Shown here: one piece after another, positions 17,309 to 25,305 of the stretch
How positions within the stretch are numbered: the first letter of the stretch is position 1
Layout: every line of letters starts with the position of its first letter
DNA from: Ruminococcus_C callidus
GTDB taxonomy: Bacteria > Bacillota > Clostridia > Oscillospirales > Ruminococcaceae
Assembly: GCF_049562855.1 (NCBI RefSeq)
Contig: NZ_CP186925.1
Coordinates: 744,001 to 808,000, forward strand
Length of the DNA stretch: 64,000 nt
Direction: 5' to 3'
Made by a program: the position numbers and the translations under genes
Notes under the pieces: generated by a model
Told to the model about the DNA's origin: nothing
The model's input: only the letters and a program-made list of their open reading frames with translations
Databases searched by the model: none

Positions 17309-17734
17309 ATGCAGCAATATTCCAACCGACCTCCGTTTATGGGACCGGAGTATCACTATGATCTTAGAGCATTGATTTTTGGGATCGTGTCGTTTTTGTT
17401 TTGCCAGCTGCCGGTGCTGTCCGTCGTGACGGGCATCGTGGCACTGGTCTATGCAGCAAGGGCGAAAAAGCGGCAGTGGAATTACAGCCGCGGCATGCGT
17501 CGCTGCGGTATCATTTTGGGAATCGTCGGCATTGTCGTATGTGTACTTTTCAGCATTTACTGGGGCATTTCGATCCTGCGGACAGTGATCATGCTCTATG
17601 AAGAAAATCAAATGGTACCGGCTCCGCCGAATCCCCAGTTCTTTGAGGGACCCGGCACACCCGCAGCGATTTATGGCACCATCGCACAAAGCTCGCCTGA
17701 CGGCTTTGCACGCGATCTGCATCATTTTTTATGA
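17309..17734 (+). CDS. Small DUF4190-like membrane protein with a repeat-derived tail
   Basis: 141 residues from ATG 17309, which has AGGAGG 9 nt upstream. Two membrane helices (LIFGIVSFLFCQLPVLSVVTG and IILGIVGIVVCVLFSIYWG regions) flank a basic loop with AARAKKRQWNYSRG. This is the usual shape of DUF4190 proteins, whose function is unknown. The last 16 or so residues (from about SSPDGFARDLHHF) are encoded by DNA nearly identical to part of the subtype A hairpin element (17687-17721). The C-terminus therefore appears to have been replaced or extended by a repeat fragment. Its 3' end overlaps the convergent kinase gene by 6 bp. Confidence 0.7.
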   Translation: MQQYSNRPPFMGPEYHYDLRALIFGIVSFLFCQLPVLSVVTGIVALVYAARAKKRQWNYSRGMRRCGIILGIVGIVVCVLFSIYWGISILRTVIMLYEENQMVPAPPNPQFFEGPGTPAAIYGTIAQSSPDGFARDLHHFL

Positions 17735-18787
17735 TTCTGAAGAATCTGGATCGGGTTCTTCCGGTTGGAAGCTGTTTTCCGCGTCGTCATCGGTTTGCTT
17801 TTCTATGCCGAATGGCTGGACATCGTCCGGCAGAGGCTTGACTATGGCAAAACCGCTGTCGGCGTTTTCTTCTGCCTGTTCGCGGCAGGCGGGGTCCACG
17901 TGGAACGTCACCGCCTGTTTCCGGTTGAACACCTCGTTGACCCGTTCTGTGCCGCCGTATTCGCCGTCAATGGTCCACGAAACCGGCTCTTCGTCCAGTG
18001 CAGTGACTTTCAGGTGCGATGTGCGGAAATAGTGGAGATACTGTTTTGCCAGTCCCAGCTGGATCTTGGAGAATGCCATGACCAGTTTGTGGAATTCCAC
18101 CAGATTAGAGGGCTTGTGGATCAGGGTGACTTCAAACAAGCCGTCGTCCCAGCGAACATCGGACAGAGCCAGAAATTTCGCAACGGAGGAAGAATTGGTC
18201 ACCATGCCGTAGAGGAATTCATCCTCGATCACGCCGCCGTCGTATTCGATTCGCATGCGGTATGCCCGAATTTTCGGCAGCTTGGAGATCGCGTTGAGCA
18301 GGTAGGCGGAGTGTCCCAGCAGGTTTTTGAAATGCTGCGGCGTTTCGTAGGAGATCTCCGTAAATGCTCCGAATGCTGCCACGTAGGTGAAGTATTTGTC
18401 GTTGAAGCTGCCCACGTCGCATACCAGATCTTCGCCGTGAATGATACAGTCTACGGCTTGTTCCGGATCCTTGGGAATTCCCAGACCGCGGGCGAAGTCG
18501 TTGGTGGAGCCAAGGGGAATATAACCGATGGGACACTGGGTCTTGCTTTTCATACAGCCCTGAATGACTTCGTTCAGGGTGCCGTCACCGCCGGAGCAGA
18601 CGAGAATATCATAACAGCCGGCATCGCACGCCAGCTTGGCACAGGCGGTGGCATCGCCGCGGTCCTGTGTCGGATGTACGGTCACCTGAAATCCGGCAGC
18701 GGTGAATTTGTCGATAATCATTGCCAGATGTGCCCCCGCCGAGGCTCTGCCGGAATGCAGATTGCAGATAAAATAGATCTGTTTCAA
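17729..18787 (-). CDS. Diacylglycerol kinase-like lipid kinase (DagK/YegS family)
   Basis: 352 residues. The start is TTG 18787, chosen for AAAGGAGGT 8 nt upstream. The catalytic N-domain has VCSGGDGTLNEVIQG near residue 80 and the PLGSTNDFARGLGIP loop near 105, the nucleotide-binding motifs of the family. The C-terminal beta domain contains DGGVIEDEFLYGMVTNSSSVAKF. Such enzymes phosphorylate diacylglycerol or related lipids at the membrane to recycle lipids released by lipoteichoic acid synthesis. The last 45 residues are an acidic Asp/Glu/Ser-rich tail not usual for the family. The closest functional name is diacylglycerol kinase; sphingosine or other lipid substrates cannot be excluded. 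Confidence 0.87.
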   Translation of the reverse strand: MKQIYFICNLHSGRASAGAHLAMIIDKFTAAGFQVTVHPTQDRGDATACAKLACDAGCYDILVCSGGDGTLNEVIQGCMKSKTQCPIGYIPLGSTNDFARGLGIPKDPEQAVDCIIHGEDLVCDVGSFNDKYFTYVAAFGAFTEISYETPQHFKNLLGHSAYLLNAISKLPKIRAYRMRIEYDGGVIEDEFLYGMVTNSSSVAKFLALSDVRWDDGLFEVTLIHKPSNLVEFHKLVMAFSKIQLGLAKQYLHYFRTSHLKVTALDEEPVSWTIDGEYGGTERVNEVFNRKQAVTFHVDPACREQAEENADSGFAIVKPLPDDVQPFGIEKQTDDDAENSFQPEEPDPDSSES

Positions 18788-18942
18788 CTGTGCTACCTCC
18801 TTTTTTCAGAAAAAGATGTTGCCTTTAGTATACCACAAATTTTACAAAAATGCAAGCATTTTGATTTGTGAACGTCTTTGAAAAATACTGTAAAAAATAA
18901 CGCATTTCCTGCGTTTTTCGGTGCTTTTTGAATTTTTTTTGC

Positions 18943-18971
18943 TTGCAATTTTATGTGCACTATAGTATAAT
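18943..18971 (+). promoter_or_regulatory. Promoter upstream of the pilin-like gene
   Basis: TTGCAA, 17-bp spacer, TATAAT at 18966-18971. Confidence 0.65.
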
Positions 18972-19043
18972 GAGAAAACGATACACAGATACCGTTGTGT
19001 GCAGGTCATGTATGTGGATCGTTGAAAGTGGAAAAAGGTATAA

Positions 19044-19093
19044 GGCATCACCGCACAACATTTTAGGCAGTGTTTCCCTTGTGCAGTGATGCC
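19044..19093 (+). repeat. Short chimeric B/A hairpin
   Basis: Outer arms GGCATCACCGCAC and GTGCAGTGATGCC are of the B type, while the middle contains GGCAGTGTTTCCC like a subtype A end. It reads as a deletion or recombination product of the larger elements. Confidence 0.5.
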
Positions 19094-19116
19094 GCTAAAG
19101 GAGCGTGGAGGTTGTT

Positions 19117-20034
19117 ATGAGTAAAGTTCAGAATAAAGTAAATGGATTTACGCTTGTTGAACTTTTGATTGCCTCTGTGATTATGGGGATTCTTGCTACA
19201 ATTTTGGTGCCTGCTCTGCTGCAATATATTGAACGAAGTCATGAAACCATTGACATCACCAATGTGCGTGAGGCATATCTCAAAGTCAGAACGGCATCGA
19301 TGATCGATGGAGCAGCAGGTGTGTCCAAAACGGTAAAGCTTGAACAAAAACGAGATGACTGACAGTCGTTCAATCCTGTAACGATTGCGGGGATCAAACA
19401 CTATACCTGGGAAGGGGATACAGATCACTGGAAAGGTATCCCCGCGGCGAACGGAGAGTGTGAGATCACCTATACGCCTTCGACCGGCATTGTTTTCTAC
19501 TGGAAAGGAAAGAGTGAAACCAGTACAGTTACTGATATTGATTTTAACGAAGATCTGCATAGTGCCCTGAATCAAACAAGTATATTGTCAGATTTGATCG
19601 CAAATAAATCTGCTCGCTTTGAGATCGATTCTCAGTGTCCCAATTCTACAATGGTACCAAAAGTACAGGAGCAGATCAGAGAAAGCAGTCTGCTGAATTA
19701 CGGTACATGGGCATATTTGGGAAGTCCGAATGATGCTTCCGGAAGGTATCTGTTCTGGACTTCGGTAAATACTGAAGCAGTTGGTGCGGGGAAAAAGATC
19801 CCTGTGATCATCAGCAGGGCAGATGGTGGATTTTATATCTCTGAAACGACAACGGCAGAACGATCGAATAAGGGTAAAAATTATGTCGCGATCGTAGATC
19901 ATATTTATAATTCTGCCGGATTCAGACCATACACCAAAGGTGAACGTTATAATAGTCTGACGGAAGCGTATGCGGCATATGAAAAACTGGTTGCAGAAAA
20001 ATATCCGGATTATAAGGATGCACTGCCAAAATAA
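19117..20034 (+). pseudogene. Prepilin-like protein gene interrupted by one in-frame TGA
   Basis: Start ATG 19117, with GGAGG upstream. The product begins with a type IV prepilin / pseudopilin signal, GFTLVELLIASVIMGIL, just after a short basic leader; prepilin peptidase would cut after Gly and methylate the Phe. At codon 82 (19360-19362) a TGA stops the frame, but the same frame then runs without another stop for 223 codons to 20034, with sensible protein sequence (TIAGIKHYTWEGDTDHWKG and onward). One base change would give a 305-residue pilin-like protein. It may be a recent nonsense mutation, a sequencing error, or readthrough. I see no selenocysteine context and no other pilus genes nearby. 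Confidence 0.8.
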
Positions 20035-20074
20035 AACAGATCGTTAGAGAATTGAACGGTATAAAAATCCGGAC

Positions 20075-20103
20075 TTGACAAAACGGCAAAAATCCGGTAT
20101 AAT
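20075..20103 (+). promoter_or_regulatory. rnpB promoter
   Basis: Perfect TTGACA (20075-20080), 17-bp spacer and perfect TATAAT (20098-20103), with transcription expected about 6-7 bp later at the P1 stem. Confidence 0.9.
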
Positions 20104-20108
20104 AAAAG

Positions 20109-20460
20109 TCCATGAGCAGACTGTGTGATAGCACAGCGGTTTCGCTGTGAGGAAAGTCCGAGCACCATAGGACAGGATAGCTGCTAACGGCAGCCGGGGG
20201 CGACCCTAGAGCCAGTGCAACAGAGAGATACCGCCGCGGGTTTCCTGCGGTAAGGGTGGAAAGGTGTGGTAAGAGCACACCAGAGTGCAGGAGACTGTAC
20301 TGCTATGTAAACCTTATCCGGTGCAACGTCTATTGGTACACGCTGTCTTAACATCGGTCCGGTGGACAGCGGCGTAATGGCGGCTAGAGCTGTGAGGCGA
20401 CTCACAGACCAGATAAATTATCACACACGACAGAACTCGGCTTACAGGTCTGGTCATGGA
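20109..20460 (+). ncRNA. rnpB: RNase P RNA (class A)
   Basis: Catalytic RNA of RNase P, which trims 5' leaders from tRNA precursors. Its conserved blocks are present: GAGGAAAGTCCGAGCACC near the 5' end, AGAGTGCAGG and the GGTAAGGGTGGAAAGGTG region in the middle, and ACAGAACTCGGCTTACAG near the 3' end. TCCATGAGCAGAC at the 5' end pairs with GTCTGGTCATGGA at the 3' end to close helix P1. The length of about 350 nt is typical. Confidence 0.95.
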
Positions 20461-20646
20461 AAAACAGCACAGCATTGATACCGTGCTTTAAGAGCCTGTT
20501 TTGTATTTTTTGCACGCATTTTGCCTGCATGTCCGGATACAAAATGGGCTCTGGCTCTTATTTGTGCTTTGTGCAATGTTACTTTGCAGCTGTGCAATGA
20601 AAAATACACCATTGTGCCGCATATGCTGTTTCAGGAGGAAACGGCG

Positions 20647-20829
20647 ATGCAGCAGAATGAATCCAGAAAACATACAAAAGCACCGTACTCCGTCCGCGTG
20701 ATCCCGCCGTCCAAAAATGCGGCACAGGAAAACGCCGACCGGATCCGGTGCGGAAAAATGCTGGGGCGGCTGATGCAGCTTTCAGAGGAAATGCAGGGGC
20801 GGGAGTCCCCGAAAAAACGGAGGATTTGA
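20647..20829 (+). CDS. Small basic hypothetical protein upstream of GH95
   Basis: 60 residues from ATG 20647, with AGGAGGA about 8 nt upstream, which is a much better start than the longer frame from 20521. The product is rich in Lys, Arg and Gln and contains RVIPPSKNAAQENADRIRCG and a helical LMQLSEEMQ segment. It ends one base before the ATG of the GH95 gene, so the two should be translated from one message. I do not recognise it. It could be a regulator, a small accessory protein, or a device for translational coupling. Confidence 0.5.
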   Translation: MQQNESRKHTKAPYSVRVIPPSKNAAQENADRIRCGKMLGRLMQLSEEMQGRESPKKRRI

Positions 20830-20830
20830 C

Positions 20831-23152
20831 ATGGACGCAGAAACGATGCTCTGGTATGAAAAACCGGCAGAGGATTTTGACCATGCACTGCCTGTCGGCA
20901 ACGGCAGAATCGGAGCCATGATCTTTGGCGGTGCAGCAGATGAAGTGCTGAAGCTGAATGAGGACTCTATCTGGTCCGGCGGCAAGCGAAACCGGAACAA
21001 TCCTGATGCACGGGAGGGACTGGAAGAAGTCCGGAAGCTGCTGAAAGAGGAACGCATTCCGGAAGCAGAAAAAGTCGCTTTCGAAAAAATGCAGGGTGTG
21101 ACGCCGAATTCCAGACACTACATGCCCTTGGGCAACCTGAATTTACACATGGATTTTGCCGGAAAGGCAAAGCAGTACCAGCGGAGTCTGGATCTGGAAC
21201 ACGCACTGGCAACGGTACGCTTTACCGCCAACGACATCACCTATGTGCGGGAAGTGTTCGTTTCAGAACCGGATCGGGTGCTGGTGATGCACATTGCCGC
21301 CAGCGAGCCGGCAATGGTCAACCTGCGGGCAACCTTGGACGGCAGAGATGACTACTACGACGACTGCCGTCCCTGCACGGACTACCCCAACATGCTGGTC
21401 TATGACGGCGGTACCGGCAGCAAAGACGGCATTTTCTTCGCCGCAGCTCTGACCGGATTTGCCGAGGGCGGCACACTCCGCACGGTGGGCGGAGCACTGG
21501 AGGTAAAAGATGCCAATGAGGTAACGCTGATCCTCAGCGTCGGCACCAGCTTTTACCACGGAGAACAGTATGAGGACTCCGCCAAGCTGGACGCATCCTA
21601 TGCGGCAGACTGCAGCTATGAGGAACTGCTGTACCGGCATCTGACGGAGTATCAGGAAAAGTTCCGTCGGGTACGGTTCACCCTGCCGGACAACAGCGAG
21701 GGCGGCAGCGAACTGCCTACAGATGAACGCCTGATGCGGCTTCGCGGCGACGAGGGTGACCACAAGGAGTGCAAGCTACAGATCCATGACAGCAAGCTGG
21801 CAGTGCTGTACTTCAACTATGGGCGGTATCTGATGTTGTCCGCCAGCCGCCCGGGAACACAGCCTATGAACTTGCAGGGTATCTGGAATCAGGACATGTG
21901 GCCGGCGTGGGGCTGCCGCTATACCATTAACATCAATATTCAGATGAACTACTGGCCGGCGGAAGTCTGCAATTTGTCGGAATGCCATCTGCCGTTGTTC
22001 GACCTGATCGAACGCATGCGGGCAAACGGACGGGAAACCGCACAGGCAATGTACGGCTGCCGCGGCTTTGTCTGCCACCACAACACAGACATCTGGGGCG
22101 ATACGGCTCCGCAGGATCTGTGGATGCCGGCGACGATCTGGCCTATGGGTGCGGCATGGCTCTGCCTGCATATCTTCGAGCACTACCAGTTCACACAGGA
22201 CTTGGAATTCCTCGACCAGCACTATGAGGCAATGCGGGAGGCTGCCCTGTTCTTCGTGGACTATCTCACGGAAAACGACGAGGGCGAACTGGTGACCTGC
22301 CCGTCTGTGTCGCCGGAAAATACCTATAAAACCGAAAGCGGTGCCAAGGGCTGCCTGTGCAGCGGACCGTTTATGGATACGGAAATTTTGACAGTGCTGT
22401 TCCGGAACGTCATCGAAAGCAGCAAGCTGCTGGGACGGGACGGAGAATTTGCCGCAGAACTGGAAACCCTGCTGCAAAAACTGCCGCCGCTGAAAATCGG
22501 CAAATACGGGCAGATTCAGGAGTGGGCAAAGGATTACGAGGAAGTAGAGATCGGACACCGCCACATTTCCCATTTGTTTGCTCTGTATCCGGCAGATCTG
22601 ATCACACTGTACTACACACCGGAGCTGGGCAAGGCTGCCCGTGCGACTTTGATCCGCCGGCTGATCCACGGCGGCGGGCATACCGGCTGGAGTCGTGCAT
22701 GGATCATCAATCTGTGGGCAAGACTGTTAGACAGCGGCATGGCATACGAGAACTTCCAGCAGCTTCTGGCGTGGTCTACTAACCCGAATCTGCTGGATTC
22801 TCACCCGCCGTTCCAGATCGACGGCAACTTCGGCGGCACGGCGGCAATTGCCGAGTGCCTGCTGCAAAGTCATTCCGGCGAGATCAATCTGCTGCCGGCA
22901 CTGCCGGAATCGTGGCAGGACGGCAGCATCAGCGGTCTGCGGGCACGGGGCGGCTTTGAAGTGGATATGATATGGCATGCCGGCAAGCTGGAAACTGCGG
23001 TGATCCGCTCTCTCAGCGGAAATATGTGCACGGTTCGTACCAATACAGTGACCAGTGTGTCCAGTGATGCGGGAGCAGTTGATGCCAAAATTGACGGTGC
23101 ACTGCTGCGGTTCCCCACAGAAAAGGGCATGACTTATCGTCTGAAAGCGTAA
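20831..23152 (+). CDS. GH95 family alpha-L-fucosidase / alpha-L-galactosidase
   Basis: 773-residue glycoside hydrolase. The family 95 opening is clear: LWYEKPAEDFDHALPVGNGR and LNEDSIWSGG, then the catalytic (alpha/alpha)6 barrel with RYLMLSASRPGTQPMNLQGI, the HHNTDIWGDTAP motif and FQIDGNFGGTAAIAECLLQS near the C-terminus. These are the places where the family's catalytic Asn and Asp residues lie. The enzyme inverts configuration while releasing terminal L-fucose, or L-galactose, from plant xyloglucan or host glycans. No signal peptide is present, so it is probably cytoplasmic and acts on imported oligosaccharides. GGAGGA precedes the ATG. It sits between a tiny gene and a mannanase-like lipoprotein. 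Confidence 0.92.
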   Translation: MDAETMLWYEKPAEDFDHALPVGNGRIGAMIFGGAADEVLKLNEDSIWSGGKRNRNNPDAREGLEEVRKLLKEERIPEAEKVAFEKMQGVTPNSRHYMPLGNLNLHMDFAGKAKQYQRSLDLEHALATVRFTANDITYVREVFVSEPDRVLVMHIAASEPAMVNLRATLDGRDDYYDDCRPCTDYPNMLVYDGGTGSKDGIFFAAALTGFAEGGTLRTVGGALEVKDANEVTLILSVGTSFYHGEQYEDSAKLDASYAADCSYEELLYRHLTEYQEKFRRVRFTLPDNSEGGSELPTDERLMRLRGDEGDHKECKLQIHDSKLAVLYFNYGRYLMLSASRPGTQPMNLQGIWNQDMWPAWGCRYTININIQMNYWPAEVCNLSECHLPLFDLIERMRANGRETAQAMYGCRGFVCHHNTDIWGDTAPQDLWMPATIWPMGAAWLCLHIFEHYQFTQDLEFLDQHYEAMREAALFFVDYLTENDEGELVTCPSVSPENTYKTESGAKGCLCSGPFMDTEILTVLFRNVIESSKLLGRDGEFAAELETLLQKLPPLKIGKYGQIQEWAKDYEEVEIGHRHISHLFALYPADLITLYYTPELGKAARATLIRRLIHGGGHTGWSRAWIINLWARLLDSGMAYENFQQLLAWSTNPNLLDSHPPFQIDGNFGGTAAIAECLLQSHSGEINLLPALPESWQDGSISGLRARGGFEVDMIWHAGKLETAVIRSLSGNMCTVRTNTVTSVSSDAGAVDAKIDGALLRFPTEKGMTYRLKA

Positions 23153-23235
23153 TATTCGGGTGAAACAGATGGCAGGTGGTCTGTGTGCTGCCTGTCGTGT
23201 TTCTCCGGACGATCCCTCTAGGAGATGGAGCAATT

Positions 23236-24807
23236 TTGAGGAAAGAACAAGTGTTCGCTCTGGCGGCGGCAGGTGTGCTGCTGACAGGGTGTGCAAAAAT
23301 TGAACAGGAAGAATCCCAGCCGTCCGCTTCGGTGGCAACTGCCACAACACAGCTTGCAACAGAAGCAGAAACGGTTCCGGCACAGCAGTACCCGTCTGTG
23401 GCGTTACAGGTGCCGGAAATCACCCGACAGGACGTGTCCATGAAGCTGGAGGCAGAAGATGCTGCCGTTCCCAGCGGCTGTTCCGTGGCGATGATGCCCC
23501 GACTGGGCTATTCCGGAAACGGATACCTGAGTGGGCTGGATGCCAAGAATGACAGCAGTCTGGTGCTGAATGCCGAGATTCCGGCGACACAGCACTATGA
23601 CATCACCGTTGTAGTGGGGGCAAGTGCCGCTTCGACCTGTAAGATTCAGGTGGACGGCGAAACTGTCTACACCATGAAAACCGATGCCACCAACAATTTC
23701 ATGCGGGTCAAGATTCAGGGGATCTTCCTCAATGCAGGAGCGTGTGAACTGTCGGTGGCTCCGGTGGACGGCATTGTGGACATTGACTGCATTGAACTGG
23801 TGAACAATACCAGCTTATATGACGGAACTTCTGAAATTTCCGCCACACCGGTGAACAGCAAGGCGACTGCCAGGACACAGCAGCTGTATCAATTTTTGCA
23901 GCAGAACTACGGTTCCAAAATCATTACCGGACAATATGCCTCGGACAGCAGCGGCAAGGAACTGGACGAGATCTATAACATCACCGGAAAATACCCGCTG
24001 ATCCGGTTTGCGGACATGAACGCCTATTCTCCCAACGGCGGGGATTCCCAGAACGCCACTGCTGTGGCGGACAGTCTGGCGTGGGCGAAAAACGGCGGTG
24101 TGGTAGGGCTTTCGTGGCTCTGGAACGCTCCCATGGGAACGGGAACGATCTACGAGAAAGACACCTCCTATGACCTGAAAACGGCGGTGACAGACGAGGA
24201 CATTGCCGGAAAGTCGCTGGAGGAATTGTCTGCCATGGTGACAGAGGGCAAGATCTCGCAGAACTGCTATGCTCTAGTGTCGGACATCGACAGCATTTCA
24301 GAGGCATTGCAGCCGTTGGCAGATGCCGATGTACCGGTGCTGTGGCGACCGCTGCCGGAGGCTGGCGGCGGCTGGTACTGGTGGGGCTCCGACGGGGCAG
24401 AGAATTACCAGTGGCTCTGGAAGCTGCTGTACACCCGTATGACAGAGTACCACCACCTGAACAATCTGCTCTGGGTCTGGAACGGACAGAGCAGCAGCTT
24501 TCTGGTGGACAGCAGCATGTACGACATTGCGGCACTGGATCTGTACGTGGAAAAAGATCAGACTTACGGCAGCCGCTACGAACAGTATGTGGCACTGCGG
24601 AACATGTCCGCCGGAAAGATTCTGGCGATCAGCGAGTGCAGCAACGTGCCGGACATGAATGCCATGTTTCGGGATAACGCGGTGTGGTCGTACTTCGGGC
24701 TGTGGTATGCTCCTTATCTCGGAGAGTACACCGACAACAACACCTTAATGGAGTTTTATAACTCTGAAGCGGCTCTCACCAGAGAAGATTTCTCCTACAG
24801 CGAATAA
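23236..24807 (+). CDS. GH26 beta-mannanase-like lipoprotein with N-terminal CBM35-like domain
   Basis: Start TTG 23236 (GGAGATGGAG just upstream) gives 523 residues beginning with a lipoprotein signal ending LLTGC, so the protein would be lipid-anchored outside the membrane; starts further upstream would bury that signal. A beta-sandwich of the CBM35 kind (about 60-195) precedes a GH26 (beta/alpha)8 domain. LWRPLPEAGGGWYWWG carries the acid/base Glu, although the His usually before it is Pro here, and ILAISECSNV carries the nucleophile Glu. GH26 enzymes mostly cut beta-1,4-mannan. Some act on other glucans, and the His-to-Pro change makes the substrate less certain. A strong terminator follows. 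Confidence 0.85.
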   Translation: MRKEQVFALAAAGVLLTGCAKIEQEESQPSASVATATTQLATEAETVPAQQYPSVALQVPEITRQDVSMKLEAEDAAVPSGCSVAMMPRLGYSGNGYLSGLDAKNDSSLVLNAEIPATQHYDITVVVGASAASTCKIQVDGETVYTMKTDATNNFMRVKIQGIFLNAGACELSVAPVDGIVDIDCIELVNNTSLYDGTSEISATPVNSKATARTQQLYQFLQQNYGSKIITGQYASDSSGKELDEIYNITGKYPLIRFADMNAYSPNGGDSQNATAVADSLAWAKNGGVVGLSWLWNAPMGTGTIYEKDTSYDLKTAVTDEDIAGKSLEELSAMVTEGKISQNCYALVSDIDSISEALQPLADADVPVLWRPLPEAGGGWYWWGSDGAENYQWLWKLLYTRMTEYHHLNNLLWVWNGQSSSFLVDSSMYDIAALDLYVEKDQTYGSRYEQYVALRNMSAGKILAISECSNVPDMNAMFRDNAVWSYFGLWYAPYLGEYTDNNTLMEFYNSEAALTREDFSYSE

Positions 24808-24829
24808 AACAAAGCAATAACGACAAATA

Positions 24830-24863
24830 GAGAACGTATTCGAATTGGATACGTTCTTTTTTT
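24830..24863 (+). terminator. Terminator after the GH26 gene
   Basis: AGAACGTATTC and GGATACGTTCT form a stem followed by seven T. Confidence 0.88.
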
Positions 24864-24933
24864 CTGCAAAATGATAGAGATACTTTTGTTTCTTTGAAGA
24901 TGCAGCGGAGTCTGATTTTTTTCGGGAAAAGGG

Positions 24934-24988
24934 TTGACAATTGCCTTGCAATTGTATATAATGAACATATGAACAATCGTTCAAATGA
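24934..24988 (+). promoter_or_regulatory. Metal-operon promoter with ArsR/SmtB-type operator
   Basis: TTGACA (24934-24939), 17-bp spacer, TATAAT (24957-24962). Overlapping the expected start of transcription is an inverted repeat, CATATGAACAATCGTTCAAA, of the TGAAC-N-GTTCA type bound by ArsR/SmtB metal sensors. No ArsR gene is in the window, so the regulator would act in trans. Confidence 0.7.
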
Positions 24989-25008
24989 ATTGCATGGAGG
25001 AAACGCAA

Positions 25009-25230
25009 ATGAAAAAGGTATTTAAGCTGAATGATCTGGACTGTGCAAACTGTGCCGCAAAAATGGAGGCAGCGATCCAGAAGCTGGACGGTGTCAAGTC
25101 GGCAACCATCAGCTTCATGACACAGAAGCTGACACTGGAGGCAGACGATGCGGATTTTGACAAGGTGCTGAAGGCTGCACAGAAGTGCATCAGCAAGGTA
25201 GAACCGGACTGCGAGATTATCATCAAGTAA
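25009..25230 (+). CDS. Heavy-metal-associated (HMA) domain protein
   Basis: A 73-residue ferredoxin-fold metal carrier starting at ATG 25009 behind GGAGG. The metal site is DCANCAAKME, a CxxC motif preceded by Asp, which in the CadA/ZntA branch favours Zn, Cd or Pb over Cu. It stands where an N-terminal HMA domain would sit in many P-type ATPases; the ATPase encoded 75 bp downstream lacks one. The protein is therefore probably a detached metal-binding domain or a chaperone delivering metal to that pump. An identical arrangement is known in several Firmicutes. A short B-type hairpin begins at the base after its stop codon. Confidence 0.88.
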   Translation: MKKVFKLNDLDCANCAAKMEAAIQKLDGVKSATISFMTQKLTLEADDADFDKVLKAAQKCISKVEPDCEIIIK

Positions 25231-25265
25231 GGGCAACACTGCATAAGCATTGCACGGTATTGCCC
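25231..25265 (+). repeat. Short B-type palindrome abutting a stop codon
   Basis: GGGCAACACTGCA and TGCACGGTATTGCCC form a hairpin starting at the base after the HMA gene stop, within the two-gene metal operon. Confidence 0.6.
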
Positions 25266-25305
25266 TAAGACCAATTTCCATGATAGAAAACAGGAGGCGA
25301 TTCAT

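Larger units (their letters stand above)
18788..19116. other. Intergenic region before the pilin-like gene
   Basis: Very AT-rich to about 18960. It contains the promoter at 18943-18971 and a short chimeric hairpin at 19044-19093; no gene seen. Confidence 0.6.

Noticed and set aside
19360..19362. Selenocysteine at the TGA in the pilin-like gene
   Set aside because: Pilins have no redox site needing selenocysteine and I see no convincing stem-loop just downstream; nonsense mutation or error is simpler.
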